Part shown: one piece after another, positions 17,721-26,803 of the stretch
Layout of the letters: every line of letters begins with the position of its first letter
How positions within the stretch are numbered: the first letter of the stretch is position 1
Assembly: GCA_947477885.1 (NCBI GenBank)
Contig: CANJUD010000014.1
Coordinates: forward strand, 1 to 64,000
DNA length: 64,000 nucleotides
Direction: 5' to 3'
Source of the DNA: Bacteroidota bacterium
GTDB taxonomy: Bacteria; Bacteroidota; Bacteroidia; UKL13-3
Made by a program: the position numbers and the translations under genes
The notes under the pieces: generated by a model
What the model saw: only the letters and a program-made list of their open reading frames with translations
Told to the model about the DNA's origin: nothing
The model's database searches: none

Positions 17721-18986
17721 ATGAGCGACAAAAAACAAACCTCGATGTTACTGCCGGTGTTCCTCACGGTCTTTATTGATCTGGTGGGCTTGGGCATCAT
17801 CATCCCCATTATCCCCGATTTGGTTTTGGATTTTCGCCATACCAATAACCTCTTAGCAGGCATAGGCATTGACGAAAGATATATTATACTTGGTTTTTTG
17901 CTTGCCAGTTATTCTCTTGCCCAGTTTTTTGGTGCACCCATCCTTGGAGCACTCAGCGACCGTTTCGGACGAAAACCAATTCTTCTTATATCACTGATTG
18001 GAACTTTATTGGGTTATATAGTATTTGCAATTGGTATTGCCGAGCAGAACTTATATATATTGTTTGCATCGCGGATGCTGGATGGATTTACGGGCGGAAA
18101 CATTGCCATTATTATGTCCAGTATTTCCGATGTGAGTGATAACAAATCCAGAGCGAAAAACTTTGGACTAATTGGAATGGCCTTTGGTTTGGGATTTATT
18201 TTGGGACCTTATATCGGCGGCAAATTTTCGAAACCAGAGTTCGCTAATTGGTTTAATGATCTCACTAGTTTACACGTTTCAAACTTGTCTATGCCGTTTT
18301 GGTTTGCCGCATTGCTCACCACATTAAACATTATATTTGTATTATATATGTTTCGAGAAACATTGGTGGGAAGGAAGAACACATCGGTTTCGCTTACCAC
18401 AGGTTTTAAAAATATATATAAAGCATTCAAAATGCCCAACCTGAGAATACTGATGATTGTATCGTTTTTATTAATCTTGGGATTCAATTTCTTTACCCAG
18501 TTTTTTAGTCCGTATGTGATGAAAAAGTTTGAATGGAGCATAGAAAATGTGGGCGACTTTTTCGCCTTCATCGGCATATGCAGTGCATTGGGCCAAGGAT
18601 TAATCGTCCGTAGATTTTCAGGTAAAGTAGCGCCAAACAAAATATTAAATATATCATTATTGGTAATGGCTGCTGGTATTGCCTGTCAGCTCATCCCCAT
18701 GCCGGGCAACGATTATCAGTTATTATTTGCAGTCCCATTTATTTCACTTTCCCAAGGATTTTCAACACCCAATATCAATGCACTCATATCGCAACAAGCC
18801 GATGCAAAATCGCAGGGAGAAATATTTGGAATCAATCAAAGTATACAATCATTGGGTATGGCCATTCCGGGTATTTTGGCTGGATATTTAGCTACCTACA
18901 GTGGGATGTTGCCAATTATAACCGGAGCGATTTTGATATTTTTTGCTTGGGTGGTTTTTAAGATGATGTATAAAGTTGTTAAATAA
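17721..18986 (+). CDS. MFS transporter, DHA1/TetA-like
   Basis: This 421-residue inner-membrane transporter has about twelve membrane segments. The first helix FIDLVGLGIIIPIIPDLVL is typical of DHA1 drug:proton antiporters, and the loop LGALSDRFGRKPILLISL is the conserved MFS motif A. The overall pattern is nearest to TetA-type multidrug or tetracycline exporters, but the substrate cannot be predicted. It is divergent from the dihydroorotase gene, with 61 bp between the starts. recN follows 12 nt downstream, so the two are probably co-transcribed. Confidence 0.92.
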   Translation: MSDKKQTSMLLPVFLTVFIDLVGLGIIIPIIPDLVLDFRHTNNLLAGIGIDERYIILGFLLASYSLAQFFGAPILGALSDRFGRKPILLISLIGTLLGYIVFAIGIAEQNLYILFASRMLDGFTGGNIAIIMSSISDVSDNKSRAKNFGLIGMAFGLGFILGPYIGGKFSKPEFANWFNDLTSLHVSNLSMPFWFAALLTTLNIIFVLYMFRETLVGRKNTSVSLTTGFKNIYKAFKMPNLRILMIVSFLLILGFNFFTQFFSPYVMKKFEWSIENVGDFFAFIGICSALGQGLIVRRFSGKVAPNKILNISLLVMAAGIACQLIPMPGNDYQLLFAVPFISLSQGFSTPNINALISQQADAKSQGEIFGINQSIQSLGMAIPGILAGYLATYSGMLPIITGAILIFFAWVVFKMMYKVVK

Positions 18987-18998
18987 ATATATAATAAT

Positions 18999-20648
18999 TT
19001 GCTCCAATCTATCTATATAAAAAACTTCGCACTGATTGATGAAATCCAGATCAACTTTGGTGGTGGATTTAATATTATAACTGGGGAGACAGGTTCAGGG
19101 AAATCCATTGTACTTGGGGCTTTGAGCTTGGTATTGGGCGAACGTGCAGATACTTCGGTTATTAATAAAAACAGTGACAAATGTATTATAGAAGCACAAT
19201 TCTCCGTTGATAAAAACATACAATATATATTCGATAACAATGAATTGGATTTTGATGCGACTTGTATATTGAGAAGAGAAATTAATAACCAAGGAAAATC
19301 CAGAGCGTTTATTAATGATACACCGGTAAATATTTCGGTGCTCAAAGAAATTGGTTCATATTTAATTGATATGGTTTCTCAGCATGAAACTTTGGAACTG
19401 AACCAAAACAAATTTCAAATGGAGACCTTGGATGCTGCAGCAGACAACGGAAATCTGTTTGCTGAATACACACAGAACTATAATAGTATAAAAGTAGCCG
19501 AGAAGAAATTAGCAGAATTTGTAAGCAAAGAGAATACGATTAAGAACGAACAAGACTATATACAGTTTTTACTCAATGAATTTGCAGAGGCAAAAATTAA
19601 ATCAGGCGAAGAAACGCAGCTGGAGCAAGATTTGAACGTGCTGGAACATGCAGGAAATATTATAGAAGAGAGTTTTAATATTGCAAAATTATTGAAAGAA
19701 GCAGACTATAATATTATAGATATGTTGAAAGAAGTTTTGCAAAAAACATTACAACTTTCAAAATATAATGTGAGTTTTGAGGAATTGCACCAACGTATCA
19801 AATCGGTGCAGATAGAGTTGGAAGATATTGCTGCCGATATAGAAACCACTGCCGAGAAAACCCAAGCAGACCCTCAGCAGCAGCAGATATTAAAAGAGCG
19901 TTTGGATTTAATCAATCATTTATTAAATAAACACCGTGCAAAAACCACGGAGGAATTATTATATATACAAAGCGAACTGAATGGAAAGAATGATGATATA
20001 GAATCCTTGGGAAAAGATATTATAGTTTTGCAAAAGGAAATCGAATTGTTCTATAATACATTAAACACACTTGCAACAAAATTATCCGACCGCAGAAAGA
20101 AGGCTGCAACAGAGGCAGAGAAAGGCATTAACGAACTGATGAAACAAGCGGGTTTGCAAAATGCGATATTCAAAATAGAACTTCTTCTATTGGCTGAACC
20201 CAATCAGTATGGAATAGATGCGGTTACATTTTTGTTTGCTGCCAACAAAGGTTCCAATTTCCTACCAGTAAGCAAAACAGCCTCAGGCGGGGAGCTAGGC
20301 CGACTCATGCTCTGCATCAAAACCTATATAGCTGGCAAAACACAATTGCCCACTATGATATTTGATGAAATAGATACCGGAATATCTGGCGAGACTGCTA
20401 TACAAATTGGCAAACTGATGCACACACTTTCAAACAACCACCAACTAATAGCTGTAACACATCTTCCACAAATTGCAGCCCGTGCAGAGAATCATTATAA
20501 AGTATATAAAGAAGTTGGTGCGAAAAATACTATAACAAAGTTAGAGCAACTTGATAAAAAGCAACGTCTACAGGAACTTGCACATATGTTAGGTGGAGAG
20601 AATTATAGTGAGAAGACTTTGGCAGCGGCAAAGGAACTAATGCAATAA
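18999..20648 (+). CDS. recN: DNA repair protein RecN
   Basis: This SMC-like ATPase acts in double-strand break repair in the cytoplasm. The 549-residue length is normal. It has the Walker A GETGSGKS (residues 29-36), long central coiled coils (about 155-365), the ABC-type signature SGGELGRLMLCIKTY, and Walker B PTMIFDEIDTGISG. The start is a TTG at 18999, giving MLQSIYIKNFALIDEI, which matches the RecN N-terminus. No ATG could replace it without losing conserved sequence. It lies 12 nt after the MFS gene. No SOS-like box was identified. Confidence 0.97.
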   Translation: MLQSIYIKNFALIDEIQINFGGGFNIITGETGSGKSIVLGALSLVLGERADTSVINKNSDKCIIEAQFSVDKNIQYIFDNNELDFDATCILRREINNQGKSRAFINDTPVNISVLKEIGSYLIDMVSQHETLELNQNKFQMETLDAAADNGNLFAEYTQNYNSIKVAEKKLAEFVSKENTIKNEQDYIQFLLNEFAEAKIKSGEETQLEQDLNVLEHAGNIIEESFNIAKLLKEADYNIIDMLKEVLQKTLQLSKYNVSFEELHQRIKSVQIELEDIAADIETTAEKTQADPQQQQILKERLDLINHLLNKHRAKTTEELLYIQSELNGKNDDIESLGKDIIVLQKEIELFYNTLNTLATKLSDRRKKAATEAEKGINELMKQAGLQNAIFKIELLLLAEPNQYGIDAVTFLFAANKGSNFLPVSKTASGGELGRLMLCIKTYIAGKTQLPTMIFDEIDTGISGETAIQIGKLMHTLSNNHQLIAVTHLPQIAARAENHYKVYKEVGAKNTITKLEQLDKKQRLQELAHMLGGENYSEKTLAAAKELMQ

Positions 20649-20659
20649 AAGGTTTGTCA

Positions 20660-21082
20660 TCAAAAAGAAAGTTTGTCATCCTTAGCGGAGTTGAAGGATG
20701 ATGGGCAGTCCGGAATGCCGTCCTGAGCGGAGTCGAAGGATGTATTAGAAACGGAATTATCTTTTTCAGTATTTAACTCAATAATATTCTTATGCGACGT
20801 ATGATTCTTACAAGCAGCCAATTCTTTCAATCTATCCCAATCGCCTTTTATTAAAGCTTCCTTCTTTTTCCGTGTCCACTTTTTAATTTGCTTTTCCCAT
20901 AATACTGCGTCGTGATAATCCGTAAATTCTGAACAGTATAACATTTCCACTGGCCTTCTTGTGTAAGTATATGTTTTGGAATTAATGCCATTATTGTGTT
21001 GAAGAAGTCTTACTTCTGGGTCGTTTGTAATACCCGTATAATAAGATTTATCGGAGCATTTAAGTATATAAACATATAACAT
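20660..21082 (-). CDS. GIY-YIG nuclease-domain protein with repeat-encoded tail
   Basis: The first 85 or so residues form a compact single GIY-YIG domain of the UPF0213/YhbQ type: YVYILKCSDKSYYTGITND, then EVRLLQHNNG and CSEFTDYHDAVLWEKQIKKW. Such proteins may have a role in DNA repair or recombination, but this is not established. The C-terminal tail contains SFDSAQDG and SFNSAKDD, which are translations of the GAGCGGAGTCGAAGG extragenic repeat on this strand. The natural domain end is therefore followed by about 30 residues of repeat-derived sequence. It is convergent with recN, 11 nt apart. Confidence 0.88.
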   Translation of the reverse strand: MLYVYILKCSDKSYYTGITNDPEVRLLQHNNGINSKTYTYTRRPVEMLYCSEFTDYHDAVLWEKQIKKWTRKKKEALIKGDWDRLKELAACKNHTSHKNIIELNTEKDNSVSNTSFDSAQDGIPDCPSSFNSAKDDKLSF

Positions 21083-21170
21083 AATAATGCAAATGTATAT
21101 AATGTGTTTGTATTGAAGTAAATGAAAATTATATATAATATCCCCAAGTTTGTCAGAACATTTTCCACAT

Positions 21171-21495
21171 TGCCACCCTGAGCGGAGTCGAAGGGCGGGT
21201 GGTTCGTGGTTCGACTCCGCTCACCATCTCACCAACCCCAATGTGCCATCCTGAGCGGAGTCGAAGGGTGATGCACAGTCGAAGGGTGGTTCGTGGTTCG
21301 ACTCCGCTCACCATTTCACCACCTCCATTATCTCACCGAGTTGCCGCCCTGAGCGTAGTCGAAGGACGTTCACCATTTCACCACCTCCGTTATCTCATCG
21401 AGTTGCCGCCCTGAGCGGAGTCGAAGGGTGATGCAGAGTCGAAGGGTGGTTCGTGGTTCGACTCCGCTCACCATTTCACCACCTCCAAGTTTTCA
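21171..21495. repeat. Cluster of GAGCGGAGTCGAAGG repeats
   Basis: The 503-bp gap between the GIY-YIG gene and the ALDH gene (21083-21585) contains no convincing gene. Its centre is a run of about four related units of 60 to 105 bp. They are built from CTGAGCGGAGTCGAAGG, its complement TTCGACTCCGCTCACC, GGTTCGTGGTTCGACTC and TTCACCACCTCC. Adjacent opposite-orientation copies can form hairpins. A further degenerate copy is at about 21500-21525. The units are tandem and diverged, which suggests local duplication of an extragenic repeat. Confidence 0.9.
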
Positions 21496-21585
21496 TTGTC
21501 ATCCTGATTTTTATCGAAGGGCGACAAACCTTGGGATGTGTACTTCTCCCCGTCGTCTTCGATAAACTCAGACTGACAAATTGCG

Positions 21586-23115
21586 TCACACGTCGAATCT
21601 GATCCCCTGTGCCAACGGCAACTCAGTTCCATAATTAATCGTATTTGTCTGCCTTCTCATATATGCTTTCCAAGCATCACTTCCACTTTCACGGCCGCCA
21701 CCCGTTTCTTTTTCGCCACCGAATGCTCCGCCAATTTCTGCTCCGCTGGTGCCGATGTTTACGTTGGCTATGCCGCAATCGGAGCCGGCGGTGGTTAGGA
21801 ATTTTTCGGTTTCTAGAATGTTTTGTGAGAAGATGGAACTGCTGAGGCCTTGACGTACACCATTTTGCATGGCTATAGCTTCGTCTATTGTATTATATTT
21901 CATAATATATAATATAGGAGCAAAAGTTTCGTGCTGCACAATATCCCATTCGTTTTTTGCTTCTATAATACATGGATTTACATAACAATCTGATTCCATA
22001 TTTTCTATCATAGTTCCACCATATAATATATTTCCACCTAATTCTTTTGCACGAGCAACGGCATTGGTGAAAGCAGTTACAGCATCTTTGTCAATGAGTG
22101 GTCCTACCAAAATTCCATCTTCTAGCGGATTGCCAATCTTTATATGTTTATAGGCATTTAATATTTTTGCAACAAGTGTATCATATATACTTTCGTGTAT
22201 AATCAATCTGCGTGTGGTGGTGCAACGCTGCCCGCAAGTTCCTACTGCACCAAAGAGTATAGCACGCAATGCCATTTCCAAATCAGCATGTTCTGAAACT
22301 ATGATAGCATTATTTCCACCAAGTTCTAATAAACTTTTTCCAAGTCGTGCACCCACGGCAGCACCTACTTTTTTGCCCATGCGGGTAGAACCAGTAGCAG
22401 AAACCAAAGCTACATTTTCATCATTGCTCATCAGTTCACCAATTCTATAATCTCCAATAATTAAATTGAAAACTCCTTCGGGTATATTATTTTCAGTTAA
22501 AACTTTTTGCAATAAATGCTGACATGCAATAGAAGTCAATGGCGTTTTTTCACTCGGCTTCCATATGCATACGTCGCCACATACAGCGGCTAGCATCGCA
22601 TTCCAAGCCCACACCGCCACAGGGAAATTAAATGCAGATATAATACCTATAGTACCGAGTGGGTGCCACTGCTCATACATGCGGTGGTTGGGGCGTTCGC
22701 TATGCATGGTGAGTCCATATAATTGTCGAGAAAGTCCAACCGCAAAATCACATATATCTATCATCTCTTGCACTTCGCCCAAACCTTCTTGCAGCAATTT
22801 ACCCATTTCATAACTCACCAATTTTCCGAGTGGTTCTTTATATTCACGCAATATATTTCCATATTGTCTCACAATCTCCCCACGCTTAGGGGCAGGCACG
22901 CTACGCCAATATATAAAAGCTTTATTGCTTTCATTTATTATATGTTTGTATTCTTCTTCACCAGCCATTTTTACCGTGGCAATTTTCTTTCCATCAACAG
23001 GAGATATAATATCTTTTGTTTCGGTATTGTCTTTGCCAAACCATTTCAATCCTGTAGATGAGGAGAGGTTTAGGTCGGTGATGCTTAATTGATTGAGAAT
23101 TGGTTTGATGTCCAT
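21586..23115 (-). CDS. Aldehyde dehydrogenase, ALDH7 (aminoadipate semialdehyde) type
   Basis: This 509-residue NAD-dependent dehydrogenase is probably active on alpha-aminoadipic semialdehyde or its cyclic form in lysine breakdown. The catalytic Cys lies in GTCGQRCTTTRRLIIHESIYD and the general base Glu in LELGGNNAIIV. The GQRCTTTRRL sequence is diagnostic of ALDH7 (antiquitin/AmaB). The cofactor region includes GIISAFNFPVAVWAWN and ALVSATGSTRMGKKV. The C-terminus GGGRESGSDAWKAYMRRQTN also fits. It has its own promoter element (23138-23145) and no lysine-degradation neighbours, so the pathway is inferred from the family. Confidence 0.95.
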   Translation of the reverse strand: MDIKPILNQLSITDLNLSSSTGLKWFGKDNTETKDIISPVDGKKIATVKMAGEEEYKHIINESNKAFIYWRSVPAPKRGEIVRQYGNILREYKEPLGKLVSYEMGKLLQEGLGEVQEMIDICDFAVGLSRQLYGLTMHSERPNHRMYEQWHPLGTIGIISAFNFPVAVWAWNAMLAAVCGDVCIWKPSEKTPLTSIACQHLLQKVLTENNIPEGVFNLIIGDYRIGELMSNDENVALVSATGSTRMGKKVGAAVGARLGKSLLELGGNNAIIVSEHADLEMALRAILFGAVGTCGQRCTTTRRLIIHESIYDTLVAKILNAYKHIKIGNPLEDGILVGPLIDKDAVTAFTNAVARAKELGGNILYGGTMIENMESDCYVNPCIIEAKNEWDIVQHETFAPILYIMKYNTIDEAIAMQNGVRQGLSSSIFSQNILETEKFLTTAGSDCGIANVNIGTSGAEIGGAFGGEKETGGGRESGSDAWKAYMRRQTNTINYGTELPLAQGIRFDV

Positions 23116-23137
23116 GATGGTATGTGTATTATAGTTG

Positions 23138-23145
23138 CAAAGATA
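23138..23145 (-). promoter_or_regulatory. Minus-7 element of the ALDH gene
   Basis: On the minus strand this reads TATCTTTG, matching TAnnTTTG, and ends 22 bases before the ATG at 23115. No clear minus-33 TTG is seen. Confidence 0.55.
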
Positions 23146-23194
23146 GTTTTGAGATTATATATGCAGCCAGAGAAATGAGAATTTTATTTTGACT

Positions 23195-23533
23195 TTATTT
23201 ATTCCAATCTTTCAAACTATTAATAATAGTTTTCAATGCCGCATCCTCAACATTACTATATTCTGACTTGTCGTAAATAGTTAACAGATAAACTTCTTTA
23301 TTAGCATTGACAACGTAGGTAATCACTCTGCCCCCTCCACTTTTTCCTTTGCTTTTACTTTTAATCGAAATTCTAATTTTAAAAGTGTTATTTCCTATTG
23401 AGGTTCCCGAATTGGGTTCTTCTGATAACAATATATTTAGTTCAATAAGTTCATCCTTCAATGAAGGGTATTTCTTTATTAAGCGTTTTACCTCTTTTTT
23501 AAACTTATCGGTAGGTATTATACTATAACTCAT
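23195..23533 (-). CDS. RelE/ParE-family toxin
   Basis: This is a probable ribonuclease or gyrase-targeting toxin of a type II toxin-antitoxin pair. The 112-residue protein has the RelE/ParE fold pattern: an N-terminal helical hairpin (FKKEVKRLIKKYPSLKDEL), a basic strand region (FKIRISIKSKSKGKSGGGR), and the core VITYVVNANKEVYLLTIYDKSE. Arg and Lys residues at strand ends are typical of the mRNA-cleaving members, but the target cannot be assigned. Its start overlaps the upstream antitoxin stop by 11 nt, so translation is probably coupled. The order is antitoxin first, toxin second. Confidence 0.85.
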   Translation of the reverse strand: MSYSIIPTDKFKKEVKRLIKKYPSLKDELIELNILLSEEPNSGTSIGNNTFKIRISIKSKSKGKSGGGRVITYVVNANKEVYLLTIYDKSEYSNVEDAALKTIINSLKDWNK

Positions 23534-23741
23534 TCAAAAATTCTGAAAGTGTTTGCTTACGACTTTTTGACTTTTGCAATGCATCCATTTGCTCAAAAGC
23601 TTCTTTCAAGTCGGATCTAAGCTTCATCGTGTGCTCATACTTTTTAATTTTATTTAAAATTTTACCCCAATCATCAAAAGATAACTGCACAGCCAAGGGC
23701 TTTCCGCTTTGATCACTTAAATATTGAACTGCTAATTTCAT
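23523..23741 (-). CDS. Antitoxin partner of the RelE/ParE toxin
   Basis: The 72-residue cytoplasmic protein precedes and overlaps the toxin gene. It opens with a short strand-like region that binds DNA in many antitoxins (MKLAVQYLSDQSGKPLAVQL). A helical charged C-terminal part (about 26-72) would wrap around the toxin. I do not recognise the specific family. The role rests on operon position, size and layout. A minus-7 element ends 4 nt before the ATG, so the operon transcript seems leaderless. Confidence 0.8.
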   Translation of the reverse strand: MKLAVQYLSDQSGKPLAVQLSFDDWGKILNKIKKYEHTMKLRSDLKEAFEQMDALQKSKSRKQTLSEFLNEL

Positions 23742-23745
23742 CTTA

Positions 23746-23753
23746 CAAATTTA
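23746..23753 (-). promoter_or_regulatory. Minus-7 element of the toxin-antitoxin operon
   Basis: On the minus strand this reads TAAATTTG, a match to TAnnTTTG. It is followed by TAAG and the antitoxin ATG, so only 4 nt separate element and start codon. Confidence 0.6.
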
Positions 23754-24000
23754 AAACAAAAAATCAACTTTCCTTGCTTCACTTTTACAAAATCTGTTAT
23801 CTTTCAAAAATTAAAGTTATAGAGAGAGTAAGCCCTATGCCTGTTATCTAGTAAAAAACAATTTTTAACCTGACTTCATATTTTAAATTGAGGGTGGAAT
23901 AAATTGTTATGAATTAGTTTTTAACTTACCACGATAGGCCGCAAGGCTGTGGACAATCAGAAATAGGCTAGGGCAGATTTTCAATTGTATATTTTAATCC

Positions 24001-24008
24001 TATTTTTG
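24001..24008 (+). promoter_or_regulatory. Minus-7 element of the helicase gene
   Basis: TATTTTTG ends 5 nt before the ATG at 24014. It matches the TAnnTTTG consensus, and a leaderless mRNA is predicted. A TTG at 23985-23987 is too close (13 bases) to be a standard minus-33 element. Confidence 0.6.
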
Positions 24009-24013
24009 TATCA

Positions 24014-26170
24014 ATGGACACAACAAACCCTGCTTTAGAACTTGCAGAAAATTTCATAAACCAAACCAATTGTTCTGTATTTCTTACCGGAAAAGCGGGA
24101 ACAGGAAAAACTACATTCTTAAGGCAGCTTCAAAATACCTGTAGTAAAAATATGGTAATTGTTGCACCCACAGGAGTGGCGGCTATCAACGCGGGTGGTA
24201 TGACTTTACATTCTTTATTTCAACTGCCATTTGGATTATATACACCCGAGCGTAAAAATTATTTTGGGAATGATAATTTATTAATCAATGATGCGAATAC
24301 ATTGCTAAGTAATTTGCGGATGAGTAAAACAAAAATTGATTTATTCAAAGAAATGGAGTTGCTTATTATTGATGAGGTTAGTATGTTGCGTTGCGACTTG
24401 CTGGATGAAATAGATATGATATTAAAACACTATCGGTATAATCAGAAACCATTTGGTGGTGTACAAGTTTTATTTATTGGAGATCTTTACCAGTTGCCGC
24501 CTGTAGTAAATGATAATGAGTGGAATATTTTATCTGAATTTTATGAAACCCCGTTTTTTTTCAGTGCAAAAGTATTAAAAGATCATCCACCATTATATAT
24601 AGAACTGCAAAAAATATATCGCCAAAATGAGGAGAGTTTTATATTATTATTGAATAAAATTAGAAATAATAATTTGGACGAAGATGGCTATGAATTGTTG
24701 AACCAACGCCGTGGTGCATGGAATGATGATATGGATGATTATATAGTTTTAACTACGCATAATAAAATAGCCGACGAAACCAATATACAACATTTGCAAA
24801 GACTAGAAGCCGAGAAATATATATTTAAAGCAACGATCAAAGACGATTTTAATCAGTATGCATACCCTACAGAAATTAATCTGGAATTGAAAGAGGGTGC
24901 ACGTATTATGTTTATTAAAAATGATACGGGTGAGGAACGTAGATATTTTAATGGAAAGCTTGCTACTGTTAGCAGAATTAAAGGCGAAGATATATATGTG
25001 AAATTTGATGATAGTAGAGACGAAATGTTATTGGAAAAGGAAACATGGAAGAATAATCGATATAAATTAAATACTGAAACCAACAGAATTGAAGAAGAAG
25101 AAATTGGAAGTTTTACGCAATATCCTATCAGATTGGCATGGGCTATTACTATACATAAAAGCCAGGGATTAACTTTTGAAAAAGCTGTGATTGATGCAGG
25201 CCGATCATTTGCTCCGGGGCAGGTATATGTGGCGTTGAGCCGCTGTACCACTTTGGAAGGTATGATATTAAAATCGACCATCACACCCCAAAGCGTTACT
25301 ACCGATGATCGGGTAATTCGTTATACACAAAATGCATTTAATGAAGATATATTATTAAATGTGTTTCAGGCGGAGCAAAAGGTTTTTCTAAAAAACAAAC
25401 TATTACAAACATTTGATTTTAAAAAAATAGAACAAGAGCTTCGAAGTTTTAAAGATAATAATAGGGCAAAAAAGATACCCACTGAAGCAGCCGAAAAGGA
25501 GTGGATCAATACCTTGGTAAAAACAATTGATGAGCATCAACCCATTGCCGAAAAGTTTAAAATGCAATTGGAGTTGCTAATTAACCAAGAAGATTTAGCT
25601 AATATCAAGCTGCGTGTAGAGAAGGCCGTCGATTATTTTTCGGAAATCATTAGATGCAAACTCATTCAACCAACCCAGTTATATTTGGAGATATTGAAAA
25701 AAGCGACTAAGGTTAAGAAATATAGAGGTGAAGTGGTACATATAGAAACACAATTATTATTATTAGCAAAGAAATTTAGCGGTATACAATATGGTGATAT
25801 AGAATTCAAATTTCCTGAATTTATATATCATAAAACAAAACTACCGGAAGAAAAACCCAAGGGCGAAAAAGGCTCATCGGCCAAAGAAAGTGTATTGTTA
25901 TTTATAGGTGGTAAAACCATTGCAGAAGTGGCAGCCGAAAGGAATATGGCGGTTACTACCATTGAAGGGCATTTGGCTGCTGGCGTGCAAGATGGAGAGA
26001 TTGAGATTGAAAGTATTGTCTCAGAAGAGAAAATAAAAAAAGTATTAGAAGTCCTAAATACAAATACCTTTGATACACTTGTACCCTATAAAGAAATATT
26101 AGGATCTAGTATAAGTTGGGGAGAGTTTAGATGTGTACTTGCATACCAGAAGAAGATGGTTAATGGTTAA
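24014..26170 (+). CDS. PIF1/RecD-like helicase with C-terminal HTH domain
   Basis: This is a superfamily 1B 5'-3' DNA helicase of 718 residues. Its motifs are Walker A TGKAGTGKTT (residues 26-33), Walker B LLIIDEVSM, GDLYQLPPVV, and the late motifs AITIHKSQGLTFEKAVIDAG and VYVALSRCTTLEGM. The C-terminal part has a predicted helix-turn-helix (KTIAEVAAERNMAVTTIEG, roughly residues 635-660) like the HTH_40 domain of Bacteroidota PIF1-like proteins. The protein probably acts in replication or repair and is monocistronic. The last residues (MVNG) and the stop are encoded in the ATGGTTAATGG repeat word that continues into the intergenic region. Confidence 0.95.
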   Translation: MDTTNPALELAENFINQTNCSVFLTGKAGTGKTTFLRQLQNTCSKNMVIVAPTGVAAINAGGMTLHSLFQLPFGLYTPERKNYFGNDNLLINDANTLLSNLRMSKTKIDLFKEMELLIIDEVSMLRCDLLDEIDMILKHYRYNQKPFGGVQVLFIGDLYQLPPVVNDNEWNILSEFYETPFFFSAKVLKDHPPLYIELQKIYRQNEESFILLLNKIRNNNLDEDGYELLNQRRGAWNDDMDDYIVLTTHNKIADETNIQHLQRLEAEKYIFKATIKDDFNQYAYPTEINLELKEGARIMFIKNDTGEERRYFNGKLATVSRIKGEDIYVKFDDSRDEMLLEKETWKNNRYKLNTETNRIEEEEIGSFTQYPIRLAWAITIHKSQGLTFEKAVIDAGRSFAPGQVYVALSRCTTLEGMILKSTITPQSVTTDDRVIRYTQNAFNEDILLNVFQAEQKVFLKNKLLQTFDFKKIEQELRSFKDNNRAKKIPTEAAEKEWINTLVKTIDEHQPIAEKFKMQLELLINQEDLANIKLRVEKAVDYFSEIIRCKLIQPTQLYLEILKKATKVKKYRGEVVHIETQLLLLAKKFSGIQYGDIEFKFPEFIYHKTKLPEEKPKGEKGSSAKESVLLFIGGKTIAEVAAERNMAVTTIEGHLAAGVQDGEIEIESIVSEEKIKKVLEVLNTNTFDTLVPYKEILGSSISWGEFRCVLAYQKKMVNG

Positions 26171-26285
26171 TTATTGATGGTTAATGGTTGATGGTTAATT
26201 GTTAATGCCATTCGGCAGATTTATTTGTTACGTCAGCCCATTAACCATTTACAATTAACCATTAACAATTAATGCTGCATTAACC
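26155..26285. repeat. TTAATGG/CCATTAA repeat block between convergent genes
   Basis: The ends of the helicase gene and the four-helix-bundle gene and the gap between them are built from ATGGTTAATGG words (left) and their complement TTAACCATTTACAATTAACC (right). The block can form a long imperfect hairpin around a GCCATTCGGCAG core. It probably acts as a bidirectional terminator. Both flanking stop codons lie inside the repeat words. Confidence 0.8.
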
Positions 26286-26645
26286 ATTCAACATATTTGC
26301 TTTAGTGGTTTTGATTATACTTGTAATTAATTTGATAACCACTATCGCTTCCTTATTTATTTTATCAAATTGTTCCTTGTTTAAATAATTTGTTTCCAAC
26401 AAAAGCTCTAGCCAATAAATAGTTTCATTAATTTCCTTTTGAGCAATAGCCATTTTATGTTTAAAATCATTTTTAGTTTCCGCATGCTCTGCCTCTCTAA
26501 CCATAGCACCAATAGATGTTCCACTTCTCAACAATTGTTTGGACAATACAAATTCTCTTTTTGTTTCCACTAAGTATTGGTAAAGTTTAACAATGCTTAC
26601 CGCGAATCCATAGCTCTTCGTTTTAATAATATTTTCTTTCATCAT
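26280..26645 (-). CDS. Four-helix-bundle (S23/IVP-like) protein
   Basis: This 121-residue helical protein belongs to the S23/IVP four-helix-bundle family: KTKSYGFAVSIVKLYQYL, then LSKQLLRSGTSIGAMVREAE and NDFKHKMAIAQKEINETIYW. The family is known from genes inserted in 23S rRNA and also as stand-alone genes of unknown role. No rRNA is present here. It is intact, unlike the relative at 13449-13796. The C-terminus NMLNG ends in the TTAATGG repeat. An ATG two codons downstream is an alternative start. Confidence 0.92.
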   Translation of the reverse strand: MMKENIIKTKSYGFAVSIVKLYQYLVETKREFVLSKQLLRSGTSIGAMVREAEHAETKNDFKHKMAIAQKEINETIYWLELLLETNYLNKEQFDKINKEAIVVIKLITSIIKTTKANMLNG

Positions 26646-26803
26646 GCAACAATAAATCCAACAAGAAAAAAGGAATTAACAAATTCTCCCTAAAAAATGC
26701 ACAGATAGGAGCATTTAAAAATACTTAGATCCATTAATTCTATCAAAGTGCGTTTGTATATCAATCATTAACCATTTATAATTAACCATTAACCATTAAG
26801 AAC

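Noticed and set aside
17660-17869. Longer N-terminus of the dihydroorotase
   Set aside because: The stretch overlaps the start of the divergent MFS gene and does not match the family. The ATG at 17659 gives normal length.
17721-18986. Tetracycline resistance determinant
   Set aside because: The DHA1/TetA likeness is only at family level, and the gene lies in a housekeeping context with no regulator.
26280-26645. 23S rRNA intervening sequence
   Set aside because: The protein family fits, but no rRNA sequence lies on either side. It is a free-standing gene.
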